Source of the DNA: Eucalyptus grandis | Taxonomy: Eukaryota; Streptophyta; Magnoliopsida; Myrtales; Myrtaceae | Direction of reading: 5' to 3' | Length of the DNA stretch: 64,000 nt | Assembly (NCBI RefSeq): GCF_016545825.1 | Contig: NC_052619.1 | Span: 34,387,803 to 34,451,802, forward strand | Shown: one piece after another, positions 42,641-56,200 of the stretch | Position numbering within the stretch: position 1 is the first letter of the stretch | Layout of the letters: every line of letters begins with the position of its first letter | The notes under the pieces: generated by a model | Databases searched by the model: none | Told to the model about the DNA's origin: nothing | What the model saw: only the letters and a program-made list of their open reading frames with translations | Translations under genes and position numbers: made by a program

Positions 42641-43679
42641 TCGAAACATTTTGTTGCAAAATTAATGTAGAAGCTATCAGATCTTACAATTAAGTCAACA
42701 TGAAATCGCCAAAAATAAATAAATAAATGAAAAAAAATAAAGAATACCATAGATTTATTTGGTTTAGTTCAAGTGTCGAAATTTACTCCATGATGAGAGC
42801 CAACTACAAATAATTTACTAATAAATTGGAGAATCATAACTTTACAGTTGCTCACACACTTGAGTATTTCCCAGTCTTGGATTATACCTAAACCCCTATT
42901 GTTTACAAAAAAAATTACTCTATTTAGATGTATGACTCATAATACAAAATCTACTGTGTTCACAGCTTCTCCGTGAGTTCAAAGAAGGAGCTCCACTGGC
43001 GGCTTTCTTCAAATATATATAATTGAATAATGATGGGGTGATGGCACCGTTATTCTACTGTTACTCCTTGGAGAGTAACGGTGCTCCCCCATCCACAGGA
43101 TTTTTCAAGGGAACCGGATAACTTATTTGTCAGGTTTCTTGAGAAATCTATGAATCCCACTTAGTGGGATTCTTTAAATTAAATTGAAAATAGCTTTATT
43201 GAAAGCATTATCAACATGAAATATTTTAAATTTCCATGTAAAAATACTAGTTCAAAGATTTTTATTATAAGACAAATAAATTTAGGATTTCTATTGACAA
43301 CATCACTATGTATAACATTTTTGACACTTGCAATCGTGAAATAAATTTATTCATCATTTAATAAAATGAATACAATTACCAAAATTTATAGTATACTAAA
43401 TTTTGTTTGATTAAAATTTTTTGCCTCACTTCCCTTTTTTAATTTTGTATAGCCCAACTTTTTCATTGTGCTAGCCAAAATCTCCATCTAACACATCTTG
43501 ACTAGATAAGTATATATCGTCTCTACTCTCAACAAATGTCACAACAAGACTCATTGTAGTGTACAAATTTTTTTTCACCAGTTTGACAATGTTTTGGTAT
43601 CTCACTAAATTAGTGGAATACACATATGGATGACCATATATCAATAATATGTGAAAATAATGTCGCAAGCTAACTACAC
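42641..43679. other. Intergenic, no supported feature
   Basis: AT-rich; possibly the leader or LTR of the neighbouring gag remnant, but no boundaries could be set. Confidence 0.4.
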
Positions 43680-43915
43680 CAATACTGATACACGACACAC
43701 AACATGAAACATGCGTATCGGAACATGTGTCGGAATTCCAAACTTGCATATCGAAATTCCCAACTTGGGTGTTGGAGAGTGTCGAGAGAGTTGACCAAGT
43801 GTTGGATTTTTTGACACGTATTGACCGAGTGTCAAATAGTGTCAAAGGCTGTCGAACACATATCAAAGTGTTTGATACGACACGAAAGCTCCCGAAAAGT
43901 ATTAATGCTTTCTAG
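43680..43915. repeat. Inverted relative of the 38577-39335 repeat
   Basis: It carries GAGTGTCGAGAG, TGACACGTATTGACC and GTGTCAAA motifs that are the reverse complement of the repeat at 38600-38790. Only part of the repeat is present. Confidence 0.45.
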
Positions 43916-45440
43916 GTCGCAATACTATGAAAGAATTAAGTTTTACATTTACATAGTTATACAAAGCTATTAAAAAAAGTTCACAAGCATCAAGTATAGT
44001 TCTTTTTTGTTATTTTCATTGTCTATCTGAAATAAGAATATTGTCCAAATTTTTTCCAAGATTCTTTCTAAATTTGCTAGCAGGTTGCTAATATCTCCTC
44101 AAAGATCATGTGGTTGAAAAGGCACAGTTCTTCATGGAGAATAATGGTGTGGTCAGCCTAGCGTTGTCCTATATTATTCTCTTGTGCGGCTCTTTCACAA
44201 AAAGTTGTTGTGTGGCCAACAGTGAATTCCTTTTGTGAGACCATAAAGAAGGAAAGTCAAACCTTAATTGGTATCTTTCTTTATGTGGTCAAATATCTTT
44301 TTGGATAAGACTAAATAATTGAACCTGAGCAAGTCTCTAAAAGGTTTCGTTTGAACTTTGGGACGTAAACTCAAAGGTATTCCCTTCTAGACAAGGAAAA
44401 GAGATATCTCAGTCTCTATGTTGAACTCCTCTTCATCATCTACGTTCATGACCTCCATATTCATGATTGCATACTTCGAGACTGACTCAGACTCATCTTG
44501 GGACAATTTTTTTGGTGCACTTTAGGAGTCCCTTGCACTTGTTTTTGTCGTCAATGTCATCACTTTCATGTTATTGTTGGTCAAAATATGCAGAATATCT
44601 TACTTTTCGTGACAAATTAGATCTAGTAATTGGGGGTCTATGGCTAATCGTTTTACCTAAGATGCACTCAATGAAAAGTGGATAGGAATGAGGAAGCTTT
44701 TGCACCAAAAGCTCGTGAACAAAGAGGACCGAGAGAGTAAAGAGAGAGTTAGTGATGGAAGGGACACTAAAAGTAGGCCCCACTTAAGACACATGTCAAT
44801 CACTTAAGGGATAGGCTCATGGTCTACATGATAGGTGTTGATACCCAATCTTTTGTCGATGCGTCACAAAAGATAAAATCTTGAGATAAGGGTTTTCAAC
44901 TGCGTCAAAACTCGTTTTTGATCAAAAATGTGATTTTTCATTTTTTTTTTCATTGGCTCTTCATTTGTAAATAATTTTCTAGCCATTTTCATTAAAAAGT
45001 CAAAAAGTTGACTTTTGAGGTGATTTTCTTATCAACCCTTTAATTAAAAGTCAACTCTATGTCAAAATTTGGCTTTTTGCTGAAAAAGTTCCAATTGGTC
45101 ATAATTTCACTTTAGCCACAATAGTTTTCCCCCAAAAAAATTCAAAGTTTTGATAAAAAAATTAACCTTTTTAATGATAAGTTACTTGGCAACTCTTAGA
45201 CCAAAAAATTCAAAAATCATCTCATTTTAGCTTCAATTTGACTTTGGCATTGTAAATTTTACAAAAATTGATTAAGAATCTCTTTTTTTGAATCTTTCGT
45301 ATTTAGATTCAAAATCAACCAATAATAAAATTATTTTCTTTCTGGTTGTATTTTGACTTAACTTCTTTTACAACATTTGATTTAGAGGCAATTTCTAGAT
45401 CATTTGTGCAATCAGAGACTAGAGGCACTCGGGTGAGAGA
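43916..45440. other. Intergenic, probable old retroelement sequence
   Basis: No open frame with a recognisable domain. The stretch from about 44840 (TGTTGATACCCAATC) to 45440 has the look of an LTR or leader but no matching partner lies in the window. Confidence 0.3.
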
Positions 45441-45444
45441 GACG

Positions 45445-45545
45445 GCTGATACCATTGTTGTAGAAAGTAAGCTTACAAAGGGTAATGGAGGAGAGAGATG
45501 AAAAAAAATGCCGATATTTTCTCTTATTCTTCATTGAATAGTAGC
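45445..45545 (-). mobile_element. Possible LTR end with primer site
   Basis: On the minus strand ...CTTTCTACAACA is followed by ATGGTATCAGCC, the pattern of an LTR end plus tRNA-Met primer site. The LTR would extend rightward from about 45456 and is cut by the MULE-end fragment. No second LTR was seen. Confidence 0.4.
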
Positions 45546-45564
45546 CAAAAAAGTCCACATGGAC

Positions 45565-45732
45565 TGATTTTTTTAAAATGCCAAGTCACATTAAAATTTT
45601 AAATATAAAAGTCACGTAATTTTTTGGCCAAAATTTCTTGTCGGAGGCACTTAACTAATTGTTTTTTCTCCACTTTGGCACTAAAATGAGCGTCGTACAC
45701 AATTTTTGACACTTCTAGTATCCTTCTCCCAA
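45565..45732. mobile_element. Orphan MULE terminal fragment
   Basis: It aligns with about 150 bases of the right terminal repeat of the MULE at 47068-57164: the TTAAATATAAAAG-CACGTAAT block, then AAATGAGCGTCGTACACAA. It ends near CTTCTCCC without a good 9-base duplication. It is a relic of a related element. Confidence 0.55.
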
Positions 45733-46534
45733 TCTCTATTTATCCAAAATTCTAAGCTCATGCTCTTGGATTAATAAAATAACATATAATGATAAGAATA
45801 TATTATATGCTAATAGATAGACAAATGGGCAATTCAATTGAGTCCACTTAACTCTCCTTTTATACCATGATTCTATCGTCGATTCTAAGTTTTTATTAAT
45901 CTGTCTCATGTCTCTCTGGAAGCTCATTTGGTCTAACTATAGCTGAACTATAACTATGTTACGCCATAACCATTTTATGAAGTGTTGTAACTTTTATGTT
46001 TGGTAATACATATTTTATAATTGAAATACCTCAAAACTGTGTGAAACAGCTTCTCAAAAGTTATTATAGCTTTGCTGGTACGACAATTGTGAGGTACTTG
46101 CCAAATACCTTGTGAAATCTAAAGCCCCAATTTTCATAACCGAAACTGATGGGGGTTCAAGTGCATTTCCAACAACCCAAGTCTCTTGTTCAGTAACTTT
46201 AACATTTTATAATGTTTGCATCCATTGTCCGTTGGCTAATATATATGAAGAGAGAAAAATCACGCATGAGAAGTTGTGAAAAATAGTTTGTTTGAATATG
46301 TTTCCTAATCTTATTATGGCGTCAATGAAGATAAATATGGATTTGTTCGTAATAAATAAATTAGTGGACCTATTTGGGTATTGTACTTGACTGGAACTCG
46401 ACTGGGTCCATGAATTGGTGGGCTAGTTCCTAGTTCTGGATTCTAGGGTGGGAAATGGCCCATCCTAAAATCGATCACCCCACTATTAATACTATATAAT
46501 ATGTCACACATTTTAGATCTCTTTCTTGTATATA

Positions 46535-47067
46535 CATGTATTGCTATCAATTTTCTCTTATGTAGAACTCTATTGTCTCCTAACACAAAAACACAGAATT
46601 TTTGCGCAAGCTGATGAATTCAAACAAGGGTGTTATTATAAACATTCAAAAAAAAAAAACTGCGGGAAAGAGGACATATATTCTATTATTGAAAAGAAAT
46701 AAAAATAATTGAAAAAATCATACCATATAAAACAAGAGGGATGTGTGTGCCCCGAAAATAAGAAGAGTGACACGTGTCAATTAAAGAATTGGCAAAATTT
46801 TATTTTGAGTGCTATGAGTAGATCTGATCAATAGGAAGATTTGGATATTTTAGGTCAAGCACTGGGCTAAAAGTCTTGCCATGCCCACTATTAAATGAAC
46901 ATACAAAATTTATTATGCCTAAGTGGAGGCCCAACAATACATATCTTTGAAGCATCTGTAGACCATGTACACAGACGGAAGACAATATTGCATAAGAATG
47001 TTCGTTTGTTGCTGCATAATTCGCAATTTAATTGGTCTCCCAGGAAAGATCCATATGATCGAAAAGA
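46535..47067 (-). other. Displaced 3' flank of gene E
   Basis: It aligns with the downstream flank of unit B (8895-9450) and, from about 46920, with that of unit C (13340-13480). It used to lie directly below the stop codon of gene E and is now 10 kb away because of the MULE insertion at 47068. Confidence 0.7.
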
Positions 47068-47464
47068 GGGGTAAGTACACTATTAGTGCCAAAATTTGTG
47101 TACGACGCTCACTTTGATGCAAAAAGTTTATTTTGGATCATTTAAGTACAAATTTTTTTGAAAAACAATCATTTCAATGTTAACGCCGATTTGGTTGGCC
47201 GGAAATCCGATATAGCATTTTTTTATTAATTTTTTAAGCCGACGTGAATCGTTGAAGAGTACAATCAACATACAAACAACAAAACGACATCATTTAGCGT
47301 CTTTTCTCCCAAGTAAGAATCCTAAATCCTCAAATTGAGAGAGAAAAGGAAGTTCAAAACCTTAAATCCCCAAATTGAAAGAGAACCGGAAGTTCAAAAC
47401 CTTAAATCCTCAATTTGAGTGCATACTTCGATTTTCTCCCAAAATTATTAACTCGCTCTTGCAA

Positions 47465-47900
47465 ATGGAGGGCATGAGCTTCAACAATGGCTCACATTCA
47501 TGCGAAAAAAAGCGAATTAAATGGTGAGTGTTACTGTTATTGTGGGTCACCAAGTCTGAGAAGAACATCTGGGACTTTGTTGAATCCCGAGAGAAGATTC
47601 CATGGGTGCAGTAGATATAGAGAAGGCTCGAAGTGCAAATATTTTAAATAGGTTGATAGGAAATTCTCTGATCGAGCAACAGAGATGATCTTGGAGTTAC
47701 TTGGAGGCCAACATCAACCTCCACCTACGTTAATGAACAAGTTGGATGATGTCGACTCAATGCAAGCTCAAATGAAGGGTTTAACATCTTTGGTCGACCA
47801 TTTGAAGAGGAAAGTTTCAAGGCTGAAAATTGAAAGAAACTTTTATCGAGCATTAATTGTGTTGTTATTCTCTTGTGTAGGCTATTCAAATGTGAAATGA
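47465..47900 (+). pseudogene. MULE-carried GRF-type zinc-finger protein (broken)
   Basis: The plus strand reads M-EGMSFNNGSHS, then after a frame change a GRF-like zinc finger CYCG...ERRFHGCSRY...CKYF. A TAG replaces the expected Trp after CKYFK. The frame continues as a coiled-coil-like stretch (MKGLTSLVDHLKRKVSRLK) and a short hydrophobic tail (ALIVLLFSCVGYS). Small GRF proteins with this layout are known passengers of plant MULEs. The frameshift and stop make it a relic; role in transposition unknown. Confidence 0.6.
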
Positions 47901-49030
47901 GTAATGAGAAGAAGTTTATATGTCTACCATAGTCAAAGACGTGGAATATGCACTTGTATTGGATTATTTATAAGTAAAGTGCGTTTTTGGATTGCTGCAA
48001 TTTTTGTATAGAGCAAAAGGTTTTGTTGTAATCTATGGTAGAAATTGAATGTTAGAATTGGAATGCATTAGTTGTGAGCACTTAAAAGTTTTCTTGCTTA
48101 GTTATGTATTGTCAATGTTTGTTTTGTTAGTTTTTGCTTTAGATATAATGGTTTGCTGCATTTTTTATTTGGTAATGGTTTACTAATTTGCTTCTAATTA
48201 AGGGATGGTGGCAAATTCACGATTGACTATTTCAATTCCATAAGTTGTAAATAGTGATCGCTTAAGTACCAAGTTTTTATAAAAGTGATCATTTAAATGT
48301 CAATCACGATTACAAATTGATCACTTGTGTTGTTTAAGTTTTTTTTTTTTAAAAAAGAATATGTTAGTTTCAAACGTCACTTGACTTGCACCAGTTGTGG
48401 TGCATCTTGTTGCACTGGTTGGGTTGTTGGTACATCTTGTTCTTGCACCAGCCCATACAAGAGTTGATGCAACAAGATGCACTAACACCTAAAATTGCTC
48501 ATGCAAGAAGATGCAGTACCCACAACTACATCAAGGCGAGCTGGTGTATTTTGTTCTTGCACTAGCACATACAACCAAAACTCACAAATTCATTAACATC
48601 TACAACTTCAACCAACAACAGTATATGCACACATTACTTCGAAAAACATTATCAACCTCATAAGAACATTGCACCAATAGCAAAAAATTATACATCATAA
48701 CTGTTTTGCCAGCATTACTAGTCAAAATCAACACAAGAGAAAATAACAAAAACAGCTATTGCCATTGACATTGATTGATTCTTTACAAAAGAAAAACATG
48801 TTTGACTTCACTTCCCAATCACTAAAGGTTCAGCACCCTCTTCAAAAAAAAAAAAACAATTGTAATATGCATCCTCCTCAAAAAAATAATAGCAGCAACT
48901 ACCATCAATAAAAATACAATATCCAATACCCTCTTAAAAAAAGAAAACATAAAAAGAGACAATGTTCAGCACCACATAAAAAGAGACCGTGTTCAACATC
49001 CTCCCATAAGTCAATATGCATAACACCCCT
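47901..49030. other. MULE internal non-coding region
   Basis: AT-rich, with an imperfect inverted cluster of TTGCACCAG and CATCTTGTT motifs at about 48385-48580. No gene was recognised. Confidence 0.5.
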
Positions 49031-49033
49031 ATC

Positions 49034-52000
49034 TCATTTTCCTTTTGAAGCTTTGAATTGATTCATTATCCGAGCACTCTTTTGAACTGGATGTGCAGGT
49101 TCTTTAAATGGTCTTTCTATCACCTCATTTTCCTTGTTCTTGACAGCGGCTATTTTTGTTCTAACACGTGTCATGTGTTGGTCCATATGATCACTATTGC
49201 TCCCATGATCAATTGGTTGAGATGGAACTAGTGCTGGGTTCTTTTTTATGGTTGTTTTGGAGTTATACCCATTGTCTTCTTTTTTGGAGCACTCTTCTTT
49301 AACTGTGTCCTTGATTCTTGAGTTGGCCCACCTTGAAAGATAAGTACTTCCAAAGTTCTCCTAGACTACAAGAACATAACCATATTGTCAACCAAATGAA
49401 TTGAAATACAACAAATTAAATGCATGAAGCCTACAAATTTTACATTCAAAATAGTCATTCCAATACGTTCATATGTGTAAATCCCATAACCATATTGCCT
49501 TGATCTTTTTCCAAGAGCCCTTCTTGTTCGTTGTGGTGCATCATTTTTAGCAGCAACAAATGGGGGAGTAACTTGTGCAACTTGTGCAGTTGCTCGTCTT
49601 CTCACCTGAGAAACACATAACAAATTTAAATTTCAGCTCATAAAAGACAAACACAACGATGTACAACTTATAGGATACTTTTTTCTCGTTTGCTCAACAG
49701 TGGACTCAGTTGTTATTGTTGTTGTCCTACTTGTTGCATTCCTTGTCCCTACACTTAGGCTTACAACAGGGCCCTTTTTTGGCTCTTTAGTAGGCCTTAT
49801 AACAATGTACTGTATCAGGATTATGACCAACTAGAATAAATAATTAGATATCTACTCATTTTCATGGTGGAAACAAATAGAGAAAACTTCTCAAATTAAT
49901 TACAAGTGCATGACAAAAGAAAAGCACAAGAGAAGCCAGTACACATGGTCAATCATCAAACTCCATCGAATATGAACTGAAAAGTTACTGAGACAAATAT
50001 GATAGTTACCTTATAGTAGGGCTTTCTATCTGCCCTTCAAAAGGCATTACAGCAGGGCCTCTGTCCTCCCTTTGGTAGACCCAACAAGAAGCTCTTCAGT
50101 AGGTCATGTTCCTGGCACTAAATCAATCATTACATCTTACTGTTGATATTGCTTTTTCAACTCACAAAATTTCTTATTGTGACATTCCTTTTGGCAATAG
50201 AGCATTTCATTTTTACCCTAGTCCTACTCATCCTCTGACTTAATGTCTCTTCCTACTACATTCTTCATATCCTTTTTAGCCTTCCTATTTGCTTCTTCAG
50301 TGGCGAAGGTAGAGGGCTTTTATGATTTGTTGGCTCCTAAAATTTGCTACTTCTAATAGGCTACATCATGAATTGGTACGAAGTAAGGTATGAGCTTTTT
50401 TATACCAATCATCTAGGTAATCGTATGGGTTTTTGTGCTTCATATGAATAGCACAAATGGCATGGGCACAGGGAATTGCATTCAGTTACCAGGCTTGGCA
50501 TGAACACTTTCTTCTATCTAGGTTGACAACATACTTATCATGATTTTGAATGATCTCATATCCATTATCTCCTTTCCAAACTGGATGACATAACCTACTA
50601 GCAGTAATGTTTGTATCAAATCTCTTCATAATCCTAGGACCATAGTCTCTAGTCCACTTCATAGCCTTATCTCTTTGCCTATGCAGTCTAGTTATGACCA
50701 TAACTCGAATATCATCAAGTATGTTGATGATTGGTTTGCACCTAGCCTCTAAAATGATGCCATTGAAAGCTTCACTAAGGTTTTTTTTTTTTTTTTGGTG
50801 ACCTAGGGAACCTCCGTGCGCCGCTTCGCAGCAGAGAGTAAACCCTGGGGTAAACTAGGCCCCCACCATTGACCCAGCCACAGGTGAATCACGCGAATGC
50901 GGACGCGGAGTCTCGAACCCTTCCCCCTGGCGGATGGGGTACCAACCTTAACCATCGCAGCCACCGCGGGCGGTGGTAGCTTCACTAAGGTTATTATCAA
51001 TGATATTGCATTTGAACTCTTTACTAAAGAATGCCCGATACCAGTGCCTAGCTTCTGTTTGGAAAAGTGCATCAAAACCTTCCTTTGTCAGCTGCAACAA
51101 TCCCTGTTTGGCTAATCTAAAATCAGTCATGTTGGTACTCTTTACTATCTGCCAAAACTTCTTCTACAACATATCTCATTTGAATTCTTTGACCAGTTTA
51201 TGTATATATGCATTTCACACATTTTATGCTCAGCATGTGGCATCAATTCAGCCAATGCAGGAATAAGTCCCTACAAAAATTTAAACCAATAAATACAAGT
51301 TAGGAAAAATATGCATGTGATTAATATTAAAAGAGAATGAATTAATTGATAATGGTATTACCTTTTGTCGATCGCTCATGAATGCCCATCCTCCCCCATC
51401 AGTTATCTCAAGGTCAACCATTACATTTTTGAGGAACTAGGACCAAGTATCCTTGTTCTCTATCTTCACCACTGCCCAAATTGTTGGAAACATTTGATTA
51501 TTGGCATCTCTCCCCACGGCAGCCAACAACTCCCCATTGCATAAACCCTTTAGAAAGTATCCATCCAGTTCTATAACTTTTTTACAACCAGCCAAGAAGC
51601 CCAATTTGCATGTATCAAAATAGACATAAAATCTATCAAATCTAAGCCCAAATCTAAGCACCTTGAAGCATGCATTCGTTAGCATAATCCCATACTTACG
51701 CATATTCTTTTTTATACCAACACATCAATATTTTCATCACCCTTAGCTTAGTTCTCTTGCATTGATTCCTCGACACATTAACCTCTAATTACTCATTCTC
51801 TAACAATTGAAACCGAGGACTCTTGATCTCAGGCATTGCTTTGATAATATTGAAAAAATGCTTCGATAACCACACACTTATTACTCTTGTTGAACAAGTA
51901 TGCTCCTCTTGAAAAAGACTTAATCTGGGATGACCTTTTCCTACTCAGCACGCCATAGAGCTTCCATGAATAATTGAATTGTGAGCACTTAGCTCTCACA

Positions 52001-52973
52001 AATTCGTTCGTTATTCTAATGAATTCAACACTCCTGTTTAGTAATGGAATTCTTGACAATAGTTTCCTTTAATTGTTTGGCATCGTTAAATCTCATGCCC
52101 ACAGACAAAACAGATTTATCAACAGTCGGATCATAGTAAGGGTACTTACTTTTTCTTCCGCGAGCAAGTTCTTCATCATCATTGCCAAGCTCATTCTTCG
52201 AACCAAGAATTTCATCGCCGTAACTTTTTTCATCTTTACTTCTATTACCTTCAGCTGGAGCTTCATCCTTATTTACTGGCTTGAACCTCTTTTTTGAAGC
52301 TGCAAAAAAATTTCTAAGAAATTTCCTTTGCTTTTGTCTTGACTATGCAAGTTCATCATCATCTTCGTCACTTGGGAAACTTACTGAAGCCAAATATTCA
52401 TCTTCCGATTCACTGGATAGAGCAACTTCCTATTCTAATCCAATGAAGTCTTCATCGCCCACATCTTCACCCAAGATTTCATGACATCTCCCTGTTTGTT
52501 CATCTCTATCAATATGACTTCTCTCCCTCTCATTTTTCCATTCATCTAACTTAAACTTATTCCCAATCTGATTACTTGCTTGAGTAAGATTCCTCACTTC
52601 TCTTTCAGTGGTGGTCTGCTCATCCTCATCCTCACCATCCTCATCATCACCATAATATTCAACATATACCTTAACTTCGTCATCATGAAGATAATGGTAA
52701 ATGATATCCTTAATATCATTATCGTCATTAAAAAATCTCAAGCCATCCTTCAATTCCTTCCCAGGAACACAGTAATGTAGTTTTTGCACTTTACATCGTA
52801 AAAAATACACCAAATCACTCACAAAATCAATATATGATGGCTTCCGAATATTGACATAGATAATACATTCATTTCCACCAGTATATTCCTAGTCTTCGGT
52901 GCCAATAATAAACTCTCCACCATAGCAAACAATGACGCCTACCTAATTCTCGTCCATGTCGATGCTACACCCA
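49034..52973 (-). pseudogene. MURA-type MULE transposase (broken)
   Basis: In minus-strand order: an N-terminal acidic region (52822-52430, with GDDEDGEDEDE); a MULE N-terminal domain with SVGMRFNDAKQLK (about 52120-52080); the catalytic core with IELDGYFLKG and AAVGRDANNQMFPTIWAVV (51703-51437), which holds the first Asp; a SWIM zinc finger CSC...IPCAHAICAIH (about 50510-50440); and a basic tail ending near 49034. A stop after GTED (about 52890), several stops between domains, and a TAA inside the SWIM motif break it. A SINE (50781-50977) interrupts the region between the core and the SWIM finger. It belonged to an autonomous MULE. Confidence 0.85.
50781..50977 (-). mobile_element. Au-like SINE inside the MULE transposase
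   Basis: 197 bases with an A-tail (poly-T at 50781-50797), box A-like TGCGATGGTTAAGGTTGG and box B GGTTCGAGACTCC on the minus strand, and an exact 13-base duplication AGCTTCACTAAGG at 50768-50780 and 50978-50990. The sequence resembles the widespread plant Au SINE type from memory; the family name needs a search. Confidence 0.85.
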
Positions 52974-53225
52974 AGGAAAAAAAAAGTCATTAGTTTTTGG
53001 GACCACATGACAAAATCAACAACTTCACATGCAAGTCCTTGTCGTTTTGTCGAAAAAAACAAATGCGACCAATTTATTCAATTCAGTCCCTTTACAGGAA
53101 CAAAGAAAGCCGAATTGAATAAATAAAGTGAGGTCCCCGCCACTCATTTTTCAATTCAATTACATTCGATCCCCCCACAAAGGTAGTCCAACTAATTAAA
53201 CAAAGTAAGGTCGCACCACTATTTC

Positions 53226-56200
53226 TGTCACGCCCCGATCTTCGAGCACATGTCCATCCCTTGATGGTCGATTTAAATGCGATGTCCCATGATGCATCGC
53301 CGACCCATCGATTTTAATGGGCATACGGAAGTGTATAATAAATCCCAAGACAATAGAATGATGGGATAGAAAAGTAGGGCCACAATTTTGAAAACCGCCA
53401 CACACTTATACACACAACATACTAAGTCATTTACAATATTAGTTTATAAATAAAGGATCCATAAAAGATCGGTCTTCCAAACGAAGTTGTCCCATGACTA
53501 GCTAGTCAGACTCATTCGCCAATTCTTCTGACTCCACAGGCGCCGGGGGTGTCAGGTCCTCCACCACACCATCAGGAGGGTCAATTGCACTCTCCCCTAG
53601 AGTGGCATCGATTATCCCAGCGGGGATTTCAAAACACCTAAGGGGACCCACCCTGAAACCATTGGGTCCCTAGCGCAACCATACTCTGAATCAATGAGGT
53701 ATCACATGATGTGAAATCTCTTCGACTCAGACAGTGGTCACTACAAGTTCATAGACCTAGTGACTTCTAGGATCGGGATAGTGATAAACTCGCTCAGTGA
53801 CCCTCATTGGCTGACCAAAACGCTTAGGGAAGCAGCCATCTAAGGACCTGAAAATGTTAAGCCCACGACGGGGTGAGACAATGTCTCAGCAAGTTCACCC
53901 CCAAAACTTTGATTAGAAAGGAAATACGCCTAAAGGCTACCCAAGCATACACAAGACAGAGGACTTACCTTACCTCAGTTTCTTCCTACAAGTTAGTATA
54001 AATCATATACTCAATCTATCGATTTAATTCAAATCATCAATCCAGCGATGCACTCAGTCAATCGATTCAGTTCAAGACCATCAACATGATCCATACCATC
54101 TATCAATCAAGCCCATATATAACTCAATTTCATCTATCAATTCAATTAATACCACCATTGCTCACACAAGCTGTAATAGACGGTCAACACTCTCACAAGC
54201 TGATATATATGATCATAGCTCTCACAAGTTGATATAGATAAATAGTAGCTCACCCAATCTGATAAATAGATCATGCTCCCACAAGCTAATAAACGATCAT
54301 AGCTCACACAAGCTGATAAGGTATACTTCTCTCACAAGCTGACGTATTTAAGCACATAGGCTGATACAGTATACTACTCTCACAAGCTAACGTGCAAAGG
54401 GGCTCTCACAAGCTGACGTGCAAAGTCTTTCTTTTAGAAAATTTCACTATTCACATAGACCACAATGATATTTTGGCGTTGTAAACCGACACCCAGTATT
54501 TTCTTACTAAAATACCCCACAAATTTGGAATAAATGACCAAAATCACCAATTTCACTAAATTTGCATAAATTAGCACTCAATTAAATAAACCAAGCATAC
54601 CATTGCAACCATCACGAAATTCTAGTCACTGGCTATCTCGGTATAATTTCCGAAAAATAATAAATATTTAATTAATTACAAAAAATAATTAAATAAATGC
54701 CTTTAATTACCATAAATAGAAACATTGGCCGAAAATGCCTAATTAAATACGAGATGGGCCCGGAAAATTTTCGAACCAATCTAGATAAATAATACAACTT
54801 ATCTAATTGGTAATTAAGCCGATCTAATCACCTAACAAGTACAAACAAATATTTAAATCGCTAATCTGTTATAACTAACCACCTAAACCATACTTAGCCC
54901 AAACTAATCAACCCTTAAGCATCATTAACTCCTTAAGCAGAGTTTAGTGAGTAAATTCATCGGTTTTAAAATCCGATGAGTTCACGGCGTCGGCAACACG
55001 GAGACGGGCGACAAACTCCAAAGCGATGGCACCTTACGAGGTCCAGAAGCGGTCCGAAATGGGTCTTGAAGCTCACAGTTCCTTGTTGGCTTCGGCTTTT
55101 GCTAGGTGGCTCAAGAGGCTGAGCTGGGCGACAGTTTGGGCTGGAAGTGGCAAGGATGGCTGGCGGACGACTGTAGTGGTGCTCGGTGGAGGCAGACGAC
55201 GACGGAACGGCGACAACGGGGCTCCGGCTGAGCTCGATGTGACTTGAGGAGGCTCGGGGGACAAACTGGGCTCATGGGACAGCGAGCTGGAGGCGGACGG
55301 CCAGACAGCACGCAACGGGCGAGCGATGGCAAGCGGCGGGCCTAGGGTGCTCGAACGGGCGTGCGACGGGTAAGGGGGTGGTTGGCTCGATTTCTCTGCA
55401 ACTCTTGAGCTTCAAAGTGGCTAGAAATGGAGAAAGTAAGCTGAGCTGAGGAAGAAAGGGGATAGCAGCCACTTGGAGGGTCCCTCTTGCTTCTATCCTA
55501 TCTCTGTCCCTTGAAGAGATCCTACCAACATGGACTGGCTTCCTTAGCCATTTTGCAGACCAACAAGCTTCCCTAGGAAGCCATTGAAGTGGTCCAAAGA
55601 TGGTGATGGCCATGGCATACGAATTTGGGCACCAAATCTCCCAAATTGAACCAACTTCTCTTTAATTGGACTTAAATCGGTCCCTATAAATCCAACCAAG
55701 ATTTCCACACATCAATTCACATTTTTCCTCGCCAATAGAACCATCTTGCATCCCAAAAATGTGATAAAAATGGTTCCTTGAATTTTCCGGAAAAAAAAAA
55801 ACGGCCATATATTGAATTTTTGCCAAAAATCTTGGTTTGCAAAAAAATCTTTGGAGAATGGATCAACGGTTCTACAATAAATCGTGACATGACAGAACTT
55901 TCAATTTTTGAAATCGGATTCAAATTCGTGGTTAATTTCAATTTGGCACGATTTTAGCGTAATCTAGCATACTGGGTAACTTTTAGAAATTTTTAGTGCA
56001 ATTAACCCATGGCTGATTATTTTCGAGCCACATTGTACATTTTCGACACATTGGCGACTCTCGATTATTGTGAAAATCTTGAGATTTCAAATGCAAACAC
56101 AGGGTACCAAAACGACAAAAAAATCAGTCTAGTGCCGATCGACGAAAATTTTGCAATTTGGTATAATCACCCACACTTATTCACATATCTCAGTGGAATC

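Noticed and set aside
52580..52780. Plus-strand frame rich in Ile
   Set aside because: Antisense to the acidic region of the MULE transposase.
54160..54425. Regularly spaced short repeats resembling an array
   Set aside because: Units are degenerate, spacing is uneven and the context is a plant LTR; it is not a CRISPR array.
55026..55613. GC-rich frames on both strands in the LTR-like insertion
   Set aside because: No domain is recognisable and both strands are open because of GC content; they lie within a repeat.
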